DNA of 64,000 nucleotides from the NCBI GenBank assembly GCA_012295275.1, contig CM022672.1, positions 17,814,394 through 17,878,393 on the forward strand, written 5' to 3'. The position numbers and the translations under genes are program-made. The DNA comes from Chrysomallon squamiferum. Its lineage: Eukaryota; Mollusca; Gastropoda; Neomphalida; Peltospiridae. The notes below the pieces were generated by a model that was not told the DNA's origin, did no database searches, and saw nothing but the letters and a program-made list of their open reading frames with translations. Positions 37,701 to 46,912 of this stretch are shown here, one piece after another (the first letter of the stretch is position 1; every line of letters begins with the position of its first letter).

Positions 37701-40593
37701 GGCTGTTGTTGTTGGGTGTGTTTTTTTGTTTGTTTGTGTGTTTTTTTTGGTGCCAGGGGTTTGTTAAAATATTTGGTAGTCTACGTAAAAAGGTGTAATG
37801 ATGTTGATTTGAGACTAAAAGTAATTTTTCCACTGTAACCTTCATCATGCTACATTTTCTCAGGTATTCTCTGAATAGTTAACTTGTTTTTCAAGTCATG
37901 TTCTTAGACCAGAATTTGCTGGTTCCAGTAACCTGATAATTACATACATTTTTACACTGAATTTTGTGCTCAGCTGAAGGAGATCGCTTTACCCACTCAT
38001 CAACCTTGTTTATAAAATAATTTCATTCATATTAATAATGTTCAGTTGCATCTGTATTTGCCAGTACACTAAAGTAAGTTAGTGGGGGTTTTTTTTTTTC
38101 TTCTTTATTTATTTAAATGTCACTGCATTTCTACGCAATGCATATAACTGAAATATGAATGCATCTGAATTTTTAAGTTGACAGTAAATCATATTACCTT
38201 CCCTTGAATTTCATGTTTACAGTAGCTATCATCTAGCTAATAATAATAATACTGATAATGATAATAATAAACGGGCAATATTGGCATGAAGATCAGCTAA
38301 CTAATGTTTCAACAGTTAGTAACTACTTTATTAAGTTTCTTGTAAATTAAATGAAAGAATCTCTTCAGTAACAAGTTTATAGGAGAGAGAGAACTTTAGC
38401 TCCTGGCTAAAATAGAGTAATTCTGATTGTATAAAAGTAATACTTGACAGTGTTAAGTTCATTTTCACTTCAGTGTGAATGTTATAGTGTTTTAACTGGG
38501 TTATTGCATTATCAGCATTCCTTTTTCATTTGTTTGTTTCTGTACTGCAAAATGCTACATTGTCTTTTTGCCTCTTTCTCTCCCTGCAGCCTCTGGATTA
38601 TGCTGTTTTTCCTGTTACAAGTGCTCTCATATGATCATGATTGTCCTTTCCATTCTATCTCTGGGTTTTGGGGGTGTTTTTTCAGTGTAGGATTAAAATA
38701 AAGTTACTGTAAATCTTAATTTGTAGAACAAAAACAAGATGCATAATGACACTGAAAATGTCTTTTTTTTCTTTTCTTCTTCTTTACAAAAAGCAATAAA
38801 AATAAAGACTTGTATGCTTTAAGTATCCATTAGTTACTTAACAAATAACTGAAATGGTAAATAATTAAATTTGAGTGTAATTAAGAAATGTACTGGAAGA
38901 TTAACAAAATCCAGAGAAACTTTGACTTTCACTTAACAACTAAATTCATAAACTAGGAACAGAGAAAATATACTTTTAAGACAGCCAGCCAGCTTTTGTA
39001 AGTGCAAGCATAAGTATTAGGGAAAACTGGGTTTTTTTTGAAAATAATTACTCTTGTCCCACGAATCTGTTGGCCCAGAAACTTTTTATGCAATATGACA
39101 TTAATGGATTGGTCTCTAGAATATCGCATGTGAGGTGGGCTCTTAATTTGTAAGTTGGGACGATATTATTTGCCGAAATTATTCTGTTAGAAAGAAGGAA
39201 TTGATTTTTCTGGCCCAGGGGACGCGGTTTGGTGGTAATGTTGTCTGAAGTATGAAGGCTGCTCTCGTGGGGGCCATGTTGCCAGCGTTTATTCATGCAG
39301 TTGGCGGTGGTTGTCATGTTTTTCTCTCTGCTTGTAACCAATGTTGATATGTGGTCCAAACAAGCCGCCAGGACATCACAACATCTGATACTCGGTCAGA
39401 CTTTGGAGAAGAGAGAGAAAAATAATAATAACAGAAATAGCCATGAATGATTAAGTTTCAATTAGTCATACAATAGTTATTGATTTCGGATAATCTATTT
39501 CCATACTTGTCATAAATGTTGGTTGATAACTTTTCTTTGGTAGTTACGTTTTTTGTTTTTTTTTTTGAAAAAAAAAAACTTTCTTTGAAGATGAAACCTC
39601 TTTTTTTTTTTTTTTTTATTGGACGTTTTTTGGAATTTTAACAGATTAAAAACCACTGAAAAAGGTTTTGTTGAAAAGAGAAACTAATGTGAGACTGAAT
39701 AAATAAGTGTTAGAAGAGCATCTGTGGAGAATATTTCTAAGAACACATTTCTGAAGAAAAAAAAAAGATTTATGATAAATAAAGAGCAGTTAAATGATGA
39801 GGTTTACAGCTTTCAGGTTTTTGGGGGGTTTTTATTTTTATTTTTTTTCTTCTCTGTCTTACATTCAAAGATTACATTACAAAGTAATTGATTAAGAAAA
39901 AAAAAAAAAGGAGAAATCCTTCAAGTAGATTTTGCATTCATTTAATCTCTGCAGTTGAAGATGGTATTTTGTCACACTGTTTAGAGCCAGAGTCTGGATG
40001 TCAGTAAACTGATACTGTGTTGTTTTAATGGTGACATCTCGTTGTCAGTTGTCCCATTAACGATTTAAAACAGCCGTCTCATAAACACACTTCATTTATT
40101 TATTTTTTTTACCATTTCTGACCACCTTTTATTATGTTGTGTCGATTTGTAATTCTTAATTTGTGGTTCTTGGAAACAAATACTTCATTGTTTGTTTTTG
40201 GGGTTTTTTTGTTTTTCTTCTGTTTAGTGTTTCCTTTTTGTTTTTTTGTCAAAAAATTTTCATTTTTTTTCTTGGTACTTAGTTGTTCTATTAAAATTAC
40301 GAGAATTAATAGTCATAACACTGGGATTTTTACTTCTTTTAGTTCTTTTCATTTCAATGTAGATAACTGCATTAAGGCAATGAATTTGTTTTCAAAGATA
40401 AACTTTGAGATCAGGACAATACAAACCTAGATCACAGATCTAAACAAAATTTATATAATTTTAATTATAGATATGTTTTGGAGATAAAATTGATATATGC
40501 ATTTTTAAAATAAACACTGATAGATACTGTTTCAATTTTAAAATGTTTATTTATTTTCTCTTTTTGTCTTTAGGATACCAGTCAGCACAGTGA
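3568..40593 (+). CDS. TIA1: TIA1/TIAR-family RNA-binding protein, 3' part (exons joined, 5' end missing)
   Basis: Coding parts are 3568-3625, 10709-10796, 22797-22872, 25268-25388, 27220-27312, 27731-27815, 28924-29050, 29642-29832, 30178-30281 and 40574-40593. These total 963 nt, or 320 codons plus TGA, and every junction phase fits. Seen: the end of RRM1 (EMKVNWAT), RRM2 with RNP2 HIFVGDL and RNP1 [11 protein letters not shown]3 with RNP2 TVYCGGV and RNP1 KGYAFIRF, then a Q/G/Y/N-rich tail. Order, linkers and the GYQSAQ end match TIA1/TIAR of animals. Known for the family: it binds U-rich RNA, promotes use of weak 5' splice sites by recruiting U1 snRNP, represses translation through AU-rich elements, and nucleates stress granules with the prion-like tail. 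The first roughly 90 residues (start codon and most of RRM1) lie before the window. TIA1 and TIAL1 cannot be told apart here; invertebrates usually have one gene. Confidence 0.95.
6802..6863 (+). repeat. Poly-T run, 62 nt
   Basis: Uninterrupted T homopolymer in a TIA1 intron. Confidence 0.9.
9614..9672 (+). repeat. Poly-T run, 59 nt
   Basis: Uninterrupted T homopolymer about 1 kb before the RRM2 exon at 10709. Confidence 0.9.
10462..10501 (+). repeat. Poly-A run, 40 nt
   Basis: A homopolymer about 200 nt before the RRM2 exon, one of few long A runs on the sense strand of TIA1. Confidence 0.9.
10709..10796 (+). CDS. TIA1: TIA1 exon: first half of RRM2
   Basis: Acceptor ATTTTTCAG, donor GTGAGT. 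The joined codon is K, followed by [17 protein letters not shown] and then [12 protein letters not shown]. It contains RNP2 (IFVGDL) with the aromatic residue that stacks on uracil, helix 1 and the start of strand 2. Both ends are split codons (2 nt in, 2 nt out) that match the neighbouring exons. Confidence 0.95.
11846..12240 (+). repeat. Three diverged repeats of about 130-145 bp
   Basis: Units begin AATGCTAT at 11846, 11989 and 12120. The first two share, in order, GCTATCA, ATTACAAA/TTTACAAA, GAACATT, AAATTT and TTATGATT. A related patch (TTGCCA..TGACAAAA with CTGCT) occurs near 11350 and 12225. Possibly remnants of a dispersed repeat family. Confidence 0.4.
13031..13083 (+). repeat. TTA microsatellite
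   Basis: About 17 perfect TTA units. Confidence 0.9.
13991..14023 (+). repeat. GT microsatellite
   Basis: About 16 perfect GT units. Confidence 0.9.
16149..16228 (+). repeat. Compound ATCT/CT microsatellite
   Basis: Five ATCT units pass into about 30 CT units; a pyrimidine tract of roughly 60 nt on the sense strand. Confidence 0.9.
17758..17822 (+). other. TIA1: Candidate cassette (poison) exon in the RRM2 intron
   Basis: A 65-nt stretch with a good acceptor (GTTTCCTGAATTTAACAG) and a usable donor (GTATGC), clearly less AT-rich than its surroundings. Read in the incoming phase it is open throughout (starts [15 protein letters not shown]). Its last base T joins the AG that begins the next exon (22797), making TAG at the junction. 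Inclusion would therefore truncate the protein within RRM2 and should trigger nonsense-mediated decay. It shows no similarity to RRM sequence. Predicted from splice signals only. Confidence 0.4.
21224..21295 (+). repeat. Poly-T run, 72 nt (longest)
   Basis: Uninterrupted T run, 1.5 kb before the exon at 22797. Confidence 0.9.
22797..22872 (+). CDS. TIA1: TIA1 exon: RRM2 strands 2-3 with RNP1
   Basis: Acceptor TATATTTTCAG, donor GTAAGT after CTG. It encodes [18 protein letters not shown] followed by VSFVNKL. RNP1 KGYGFVSF is intact, with both RNA-stacking aromatics. The exon ends after NKL, as in the vertebrate genes. The first base completes the serine codon begun in the previous exon. Confidence 0.95.
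22873..25267 (+). other. TIA1 intron, 2.4 kb
   Basis: AT-rich intron with several T or A runs (24110-24138, 25048-25075, 25189-25215). No exon or other feature supported. Confidence 0.7.
25268..25388 (+). CDS. TIA1: TIA1 exon: end of RRM2 and RRM2-RRM3 linker
   Basis: Acceptor TTTTCTCAG, donor GTGAAT. It encodes [19 protein letters not shown], then [17 protein letters not shown] and RWSS. The [26 protein letters not shown] core is diagnostic of TIA1/TIAR. One base (G) is carried to the next exon. Confidence 0.96.
25389..27219 (+). other. TIA1 intron, 1.8 kb
   Basis: AT-rich intron. A complex island lies at about 25640-25920, an AT dinucleotide run near 26020-26042, and T and A runs near 26214 and 26610. 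No exon supported. Confidence 0.7.
27220..27312 (+). CDS. TIA1: TIA1 exon: linker and start of RRM3
   Basis: Acceptor TTTTATCCTAG, donor GTACAT. It encodes [18 protein letters not shown] and [24 protein letters not shown] is the family signature at the start of RRM3 (RNP2 VYCGGV). It enters in phase 1 and leaves with one base (G). Confidence 0.95.
27731..27815 (+). CDS. TIA1: TIA1 exon: RRM3 helix 1 to RNP1
   Basis: Acceptor TTTATTACAG, donor GTAAGA. It encodes [18 protein letters not shown] and [10 protein letters not shown] plus part of R. RNP1 reads KGYAFIRF; the family form is KGYSFVRF. Both ends are split codons consistent with the flanking exons. Confidence 0.95.
27816..28923 (+). other. 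TIA1 intron, 1.1 kb
   Basis: AT-rich intron with simple sequence (CTTT and AAAC tracts near 28790-28860). Nothing else seen. Confidence 0.7.
28924..29050 (+). CDS. TIA1: TIA1 exon: end of RRM3
   Basis: Acceptor TTATTTGCAG, donor GTAGAC. It encodes [19 protein letters not shown], then [17 protein letters not shown] and QSGQTQ. VNGTTI.G..VKC.WGKES is the end of RRM3 in TIA1/TIAR; here the second position is H (AVHGTTI). It ends in phase 0 where the prion-like domain begins. Confidence 0.96.
29051..29641 (+). other. TIA1 intron with a possible cryptic exon
   Basis: The 5' half is AT-rich with T runs. The 3' half (29457-29587) is less AT-rich, with candidate acceptors at 29456 and 29485, a donor at 29588 and an AATAAA. 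Any inclusion in the incoming phase meets an early stop (AGC TAA for the second acceptor). Confidence 0.55.
29642..29832 (+). CDS. TIA1: TIA1 exon: prion-like Q/G/Y-rich domain, first part
   Basis: Acceptor TTATCTTCAACAG, donor GTAAGA. It begins [20 protein letters not shown] and continues with repeated [26 protein letters not shown] and YNYQAYG blocks. Composition is dominated by Q, G, Y, N and S with almost no charge, as in the low-complexity tail that drives stress-granule assembly. A run of about 28 T begins some 40 nt downstream of the donor. This is the type of U-rich site the protein itself binds, though such runs are frequent in this genome. Confidence 0.93.
30178..30281 (+). CDS. TIA1: TIA1 exon: prion-like domain, second part
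   Basis: Acceptor TTCTTCTTCTTCAG, donor GTAAAC. It encodes [20 protein letters not shown], then [15 protein letters not shown]. One base (G) is carried over a 10.3-kb intron to the terminal exon. If the donor is not used, the frame adds [12 protein letters not shown] and stops at 30320-30322, giving a slightly different C terminus. Confidence 0.93.
31741..31771 (+). repeat. CA microsatellite
   Basis: About 15 CA units in the last TIA1 intron. Confidence 0.85.
36943..36996 (+). repeat. 27-bp tandem duplication
   Basis: Two adjacent 27-nt units containing CATTCAGATCCTTAAA differ at two positions. Confidence 0.85.
37517..37562 (+). repeat. TTTTG pentanucleotide repeat
   Basis: Nine TTTTG units. 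The same pentamer (as AAAAC) forms the long repeat in TNKS at 59215, so both lie in the same orientation relative to transcription. Confidence 0.9.
40574..40593 (+). CDS. TIA1: TIA1 terminal coding exon with stop codon
   Basis: Acceptor TTTTTGTCTTTAG, then GA TAC CAG TCA GCA CAG TGA. With the incoming G it reads GYQSAQ and stop, closely matching the SYQTQ end of vertebrate TIA1/TIAR. This match, the correct phase and the good acceptor make it the normal last exon although only six codons are coding. Confidence 0.88.
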
Positions 40594-41306
40594 CCTTCCT
40601 ATAACCATAGCAACTGCGAGCATGACCTCAAAAACAGTTGACCTGTGGTTATATCTGGTGTCAATGACGGCTCCCCAGCATCCTAGTACATGAAGAATGT
40701 GATTCGAGTCTGGCTGAAGCTGGCATCTTTACACTCGCTGTATATAGTGATAGATAGTATAGGTCATAGTCCTGACATCTGTTTGTCCTTGTATGTGTCC
40801 CCCTTTATTTTTTTTTATTTTTTTTTTTTTTTTTTTTTCTTATTTTTTTTTTTTTTATATATATATATATCTTTCTTTTTGTTTCATCAGATGTTTTAAT
40901 GTCGGCCAAACTAGGGAATTTGGTTTTATTCTGTTGTATTCTGAATTGTAAGGTTATAGTAATTGATCATGATGAAGCCCTTGTTATATTGATAAACGTT
41001 GTACAGTGTTTGTGATGACAAATGCTCATATTTATTACTATTGGAAAAATGCAGTTCCTGTGATTTTCTTTGATTGATTTCTTCCATTTCTCTTTCCTTT
41101 TTTATTTTTTATTATTTTTATTACTTGTTTTTCTTATATTTTTTTTTCTTTTTACCCCCGTTTGTCTAAAAAAAAAAGCCTTGGTTATAAATATTTAACA
41201 GGGACTTTTTTCATTCTCTCTCCTTCCTTTATTTCTATTTTCATATATTTATATGAATTCAGAATATTAAGAGAGAAAGCGAGAGAGAGAGAGAGAAAAG
41301 GTGTAG

Positions 41307-41340
<34 letters not shown>

Positions 41341-41376
41341 AATTACAATTGTTAATACAATGCTGATGTTTCATAA

Positions 41377-41476
41377 TGTTTTTATAACTGTTAATATCAT
41401 ATTGGCAAAGATTTGAGATGTTTTATAACTGTTACTATGAAATTGCTGATGATTTGAAGTGTTTTACAAACTGTTA
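41377..41476 (+). repeat. Degenerate 42-bp repeats in the TIA1 3' UTR
   Basis: Units starting TGTTTT at 41377, 41419 and 41460 share TATAACTGTTA and GATTTGA; the third is partial. Confidence 0.6.
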
Positions 41477-42129
41477 ATGTTAAAGCATTTTATATTTCAA
41501 AATTTTAATGCCTTTTCCAGCTTCATTTCTTTCAAATAAAAATAAAAGTATATATATATATTAAAAAAAAAAAGTTATTTGTAAAATTAGATACCTGCAT
41601 TAGTCAATCCCTAGTTTATTTAAGATTATCTTAGTAGCTTGGCAGCCTATTGTTGAAAAACTTTAGGTTATATTGTTTGTTTTTGTCTTTTTTTTTTTTT
41701 CTCTTTTTTTAAATGTGAATAATGATCAATCATCTTGTTTGAATAATTTTGTGTAAAGAGTAATTTAAAAACAATAAATAAATAAATAAATAAAAACCCA
41801 ACCCCTTGTACAGAATATTATATATAATGGCTTTCCATAATTTTATTGTTACTATTGTTACTGGTTTATCTCATCTGTAAAGTTTATCATTTTTCATGTA
41901 CAACATGTAATAACATCAACACTGTTTAAAAAAAAACTTTTGACTTGAACTGAGATGTGATGATCCTCTATATTTTCATACGATGTATTAATTGAAGTTA
42001 CAGTCATTCTGCAATGTAAATATTGTTTCTAAATATTCTAACATTTATTTTTTTTTCCCATAAGTCTGATTTTTTTTTTTTTTTTTCTCCCAGTCTTTGT
42101 GATGTTGAGGGAGTGGTGTGTTTCTTGGT

Positions 42130-42131
<2 letters not shown>

Positions 42132-42190
<59 letters not shown>

Positions 42191-42253
42191 GAAAAAAAAT
42201 GCCATGAGAACCATTGTACAAAATGACAAAAGAAAAAAAAAAAAAAAATTAAG

Positions 42254-42291
<38 letters not shown>
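42132..42291 (+). repeat. Poly-T (51) facing poly-A (16 and 38) in the TIA1 3' UTR
   Basis: T51 at 42132-42182 is followed about 50 nt later by A16 (42233-42248) and A38 (42254-42291). In RNA the U and A tracts could pair into a long hairpin. Lengths may be affected by sequencing error in homopolymers. Confidence 0.7.
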
Positions 42292-42293
<2 letters not shown>

Positions 42294-42521
42294 AAACTGT
42301 CTTGTATATTCCTCCATTATTGTGTGTGTTTTTAGTCCACGAATGTATGTGACAAATACTGTATCTACAGAGGTTGTAGTTACACTTGGTATTGTACTGT
42401 TGTTGTAGAAAAATGCCTCATTTTGACATCAGCATTGGGTGAAAGAACATGTATATAATAGTGTCTTTTTGTTTAAACTGTCATCTGGTATGTCCTTCAA
42501 GGGGGAAGTAAATTTTAAACA

Positions 42522-42527
42522 AATAAA
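42522..42527 (+). terminator. Candidate proximal polyadenylation signal of TIA1
   Basis: AATAAA within AAACAAATAAAATG, followed within 30 nt by the GT-rich stretch GGGTGTTTGGGTTGT. This is a textbook arrangement, about 1.9 kb after the stop codon. Confidence 0.55.
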
Positions 42528-43480
42528 ATGTTTAAAATAATGGGTGTTTGGGTTGTACTATTATCATTATGTTTATTATTATTTTTTTATTTCTTTTTTT
42601 TTTTCATTTTTTTTTTTAGAAAGTAATTTGGATTTGTTATCTTTATTTGTGACTATAGTGACAGTGAATTGTATTTTTCTGTACATTTGTTCAGAATTTT
42701 ATTGAGGATAATTTTAGTTTGGTCCATGTAAGCCCTTTTTTTTTTCACAGTAATTTAAATTAAATAGTAGAGTGTACAAAGTGAATGTAACTGTTTGCGA
42801 TCATCAGGTTATGGTAACATATCAAAGAGAAATTTGTGATAAAAGCAGTATATCTTGGTAAGTCAAAATCTTCTGTCATGAATTTTTAACAAAAAAAGTT
42901 GAAGATAAACTGTCTTAAAAAGAACTATAAATATTTGTAAAAAAAAAATCACTTTTTATCAACAGCTTAAAATACATTTTATCAGTTTAAACAAAGGAAA
43001 AGAATTTGATGACATCAGAAAGTATTTTTATTTTTTTTTTTTTATTTATCCCATGGATAAAAATAATGCTATCCTTTGTTTTTAAAATGTTACCCAAACT
43101 ATTTTGCAGTTACAAAACGTACTTTTTTCTTTCTTTCCTTCTTTTTATTTTTTTTTTATTTTTTTATTCCATCAATCTGAAAAGTTGGTTCATAATATAG
43201 TTACAGAAATAATTTAATATGCAATTCTGGTTATGATGTGAATGTTAACAAATAACAGAGACAGTTACAACTGTTCGAGGCTGTGTATCAAAAACTCTTG
43301 TATTTGTGAATGTGTTTAGCTTAGTTAAATTTCCAGGATGACAATTACAATGATGTTTTTTTTTGTGTGTTTTTTTTTTTTTTTTTTTTGTATCTGTATG
43401 TGCTACTCAACATTTGATAATTATCCAGCATAATTATTCATAATTCTTGATACCAAAGTCAACTTGTTTTTCTCCATTTT

Positions 43481-43514
<34 letters not shown>

Positions 43515-44214
43515 CAAGAAATGGGGATGGTGCTTTTAATATTGAATATTTATTTGGCCTTCAAAAACAGAACAGCAGTTTGCAAAAATGCACAGAAGTT
43601 GTTTCCCTTTCTCAAACATTTTAGCTACCTTTTCTTGCACACCAGACAACTTACTGTTGTTTTAATTAAAAATGGAAATGACAGATCAACAAATCTTGAC
43701 TCCCAGGTTTTTTAAAGAATAATAATTTTTTTTTTTTTTTTAAGTTACAGTAAATGTGAACTATTCAAAGGACAACAGAAAAAGTTATATATATATATAT
43801 ATATATTCTAATGGCATTTTAACAGGCTGCTTAATCTTGTTTGAGCTAGAGATAATTTTTCTTCAGAAATAAAACAAAATATTCTGATTTTTAGCGCAGC
43901 ATTTAAAAAAAAAAAAGTATACAAACCATTACATTAGTATTTTGCTCTTCACATTTCTGATAATAATTGTTTTTGTTTTTCTACACTGTCTATCAGAGTT
44001 TGAGTAGCATATACAGCTGAGTTACGTTTGATGTAAATATTGAGTACTGATATCAGACTTTGAGCACACAGAGACCTGCATTGCCCTCTTGCATGATGCC
44101 AAGTTTACTTCTGTTTTCCAGCCTGAGTTTCATTTCAATGGACTGTGACAATTACATTTTTCTTATTCTTTCCTTTTTATTTCTTTTAAAAAAAATTTTT
44201 CTCCCTCCCCATTA

Positions 44215-44231
44215 ATTTATTTATTTATTTA
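44215..44231 (+). promoter_or_regulatory. AU-rich element in the long TIA1 3' UTR
   Basis: ATTTATTTATTTATTTA contains four overlapping AUUUA pentamers. TIA1/TIAR proteins are known to bind such elements, so the site could mediate autoregulation. It counts only if the distal polyadenylation site is used. Confidence 0.4.
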
Positions 44232-46906
44232 CTTTTTTTTTTTTTTTATTTTTTAAAATCTATTTTGGGGTTGTTTTTGTTTTTTTCTTAAATCATCTTG
44301 GTACTGATAACGAATGTTTGTCTACCTCTAAACGTTACAAAATATGAAAACTGTTATTTCATGGGGTACTGTTTTCTTTTTTATTCATCAGTTTTTCTTT
44401 TTGTATCTTTTAGCAAAACAAATATAAGATTTTACTGGAACAAAGAAATTTAAAAATCATCTATCATAAATGAAGATAAAAGAATTATTATGTTTTGATG
44501 ATCATCATTCAGCTGATGATTTTAATAATTTTTTTATTACCAGTGGTCTCTGTAAATGTAATAACCTTCCAGATAATCGAAGCTGATTCATTTAATTTGG
44601 TTTGCAGCTTTTGCAGTTGCCAAACTGCTTTGACTGTTTAGATGCTGTGCACTGTCTGGTAGTGTTGAATTTATTCCAATAAATATTACCATTATCAAAG
44701 ATATATATATTTATAAAAGAAATAAGCTATAAGTCATTTCAAAACATCCAAAAACTGTATGGCTTGCTTTGTAGGCAAACTTACATAAATAAATTCAGAA
44801 AGATAATCAAGTGAATATTGTAACTGAAAATAAAAATTCATTATTATTATTATTTTAGTACGACAAGAAATGTGGAAAACGGCTACATCAGAATTATAAT
44901 TGGAGAGAATAAATAAGAATGATCATATTAGTCTTGTGAGAAATTCAAAACAGTTGCATCAAACTGATTATTCAGTCAGTGCAGTATAAACACAAAGTAT
45001 TAATAATAAATTTTAGCATAGCTGTATTAGTGTCAAGAAAAAGTACTTGAACAATTTCTACGTGATTACTATTACTCCAATAATTTCTTCTTTTTAAAAC
45101 AAAACAAAAATAATAAAACATAGCTGCAGTGAGTGGTAAAACTAAAAGTAACAGTAAATGTATAACCTAAAGCGTAAGTAATATTTTAGCTGTTTTCATT
45201 AAGTAGCTAAATTTGATTTATTTGTTAATAATTGATAGTGACCAGGTTAAGCTGAAATACAACACTGGCTTAATATGATAATTGCTTTGGTATTTGCATT
45301 ATGTTCAATAGATACAATAACAAAAATATATTTAATGGGATATTTTTTTTTTTCATGATGAAGTTAGTCAAAAATGAAAGCCGAAATTTTAACAATGATT
45401 AATAAAGGAAAAATATCAGCTAACTTTCAGTAGACTTATTACCAACAAACCATTAGTTTTTAACTATTAACTGAACATTTCTAATTTCAAAGAGGTAGAT
45501 CAGATTTAGTTAATGGAAGGTTTTTCTTGTGCTCATAAATGGTTATCTACTGCTTTGACACCAACCTTTTTTAAGTTAATTATTAATGTATTTATTATTT
45601 TATTTAAATTTATTTGTGTTATTATTATTATTTGTTTTTATTTTATTTTTTTTTACTTTTTTAAATTTACAGGCTGTTGGCCTTTCAAAGACTAAGAATA
45701 TATATATATATACATACATAAATATAAATATATATAATTATTTAATTTATATTGAAAGATCACTCTGGCCTTTGTCAAAGCGCCACAAAATGTATGAAGA
45801 GTGCCGACTTTGTGTTTGAATGGTGTGCCAAAGTCAGTATATATTTTTTAATTTTATTTTTTTGTCTGTTTTTATATTTTTTATTTTTTTTTATATATAT
45901 TTTTTTTTTTTCCCAATCACTGTTTTATTAAAAATATTATTATTTTTTTTTTTTTGTAAAATTGTAAATTATTGTGAACATGTGAATGCATGGGTGTACT
46001 TTTATTAGGTTTTGTCGGCACTTAACCGAAGTAACATATGGTTCATTGAAATATTGTCTTTAAAAAGTTTGATTTTTGCTGAAACCAGTTCATGTCAGTT
46101 TTGCAAACATTCCCCCTTTTTTTTCGCAGCAGTGTACAGTCGAGAAAAGAAACATGTTTAGATTAAAATAGATTCAACATGCCCTGGAAAACTGTTTGAT
46201 AAAAATTGCTTCTAATAAAGAAAAATTTTTTACTTGGCATTTGTATTTTTGTACCAAGTATAATATTTCATTAGATGTAATTCTAGATTTTTCTTCATAT
46301 GCAACGAGTTGAAAAAAAAATAAATGAACAAAACAAATGTTTTTAATTAAAATAAACAATGTATTTATATGATCCTTTGATTAAATTGTATGAAAAGTAT
46401 GCAGAAAAGATCCTCGTATCACATATAAACATCATTTTATTTTATTCTTCACATAATCTGAACACAGTTACTTTGATTTGAAATGTTAGGTAAAAAAATA
46501 AGAAAAATAATATAATTTTTAAACATTTATGGTTATCTTTTTCTTCCATTTTTTTTTTTCTCACTTTTTTCTTTTAAAATCATCTCTGCCAGTATTTATG
46601 TAAAATGGAAAAAAAAAACAAAAAAAAAACTATATATATATATATAAATATAAAAATGTTATACTGAAGATTTATATGAAGCAGAATGAAAAGGTTGACT
46701 AAGACGTTCTTTAAATTGTTCTTTCTACAATGTAAGTATTATCAAACAGATTTCTACACCTGCTGGGTTTGATCTGTTCTCATGTTACAGATAAATCAAC
46801 TAGATGTATTCCCAGGTTAATAACCTTGTTTGAACTGGTTATGGCAATGTTGTGTGGACCTTTTCTCTGTTGCTCTCTGGTGTAGAACCACACAGCAGAC
46901 TGCAAA

Positions 46907-46912
46907 AATAAA
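46907..46912 (+). terminator. Candidate distal polyadenylation signal of TIA1
   Basis: AATAAA in CTGCAAAAATAAAGATGAC, followed by a T/GT-rich element (GTGTTCTTGTTTTTATTTTC). After this point the strong sense-strand T bias of the gene weakens. Confidence 0.5.

Larger units (their letters stand above)
30282..40573 (+). other. TIA1 intron, 10.3 kb, before the terminal exon
   Basis: Mostly AT-rich low-complexity sequence with CA repeat (31741-31771), TTTTG repeat (37517-37562), TGTA repeat (36903-36934) and a 27-bp tandem duplication (36943-36996). Complex islands lie at about 34330-34520, 39040-39400 and 39950-40090. No additional coding exon recognised. Confidence 0.65.
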
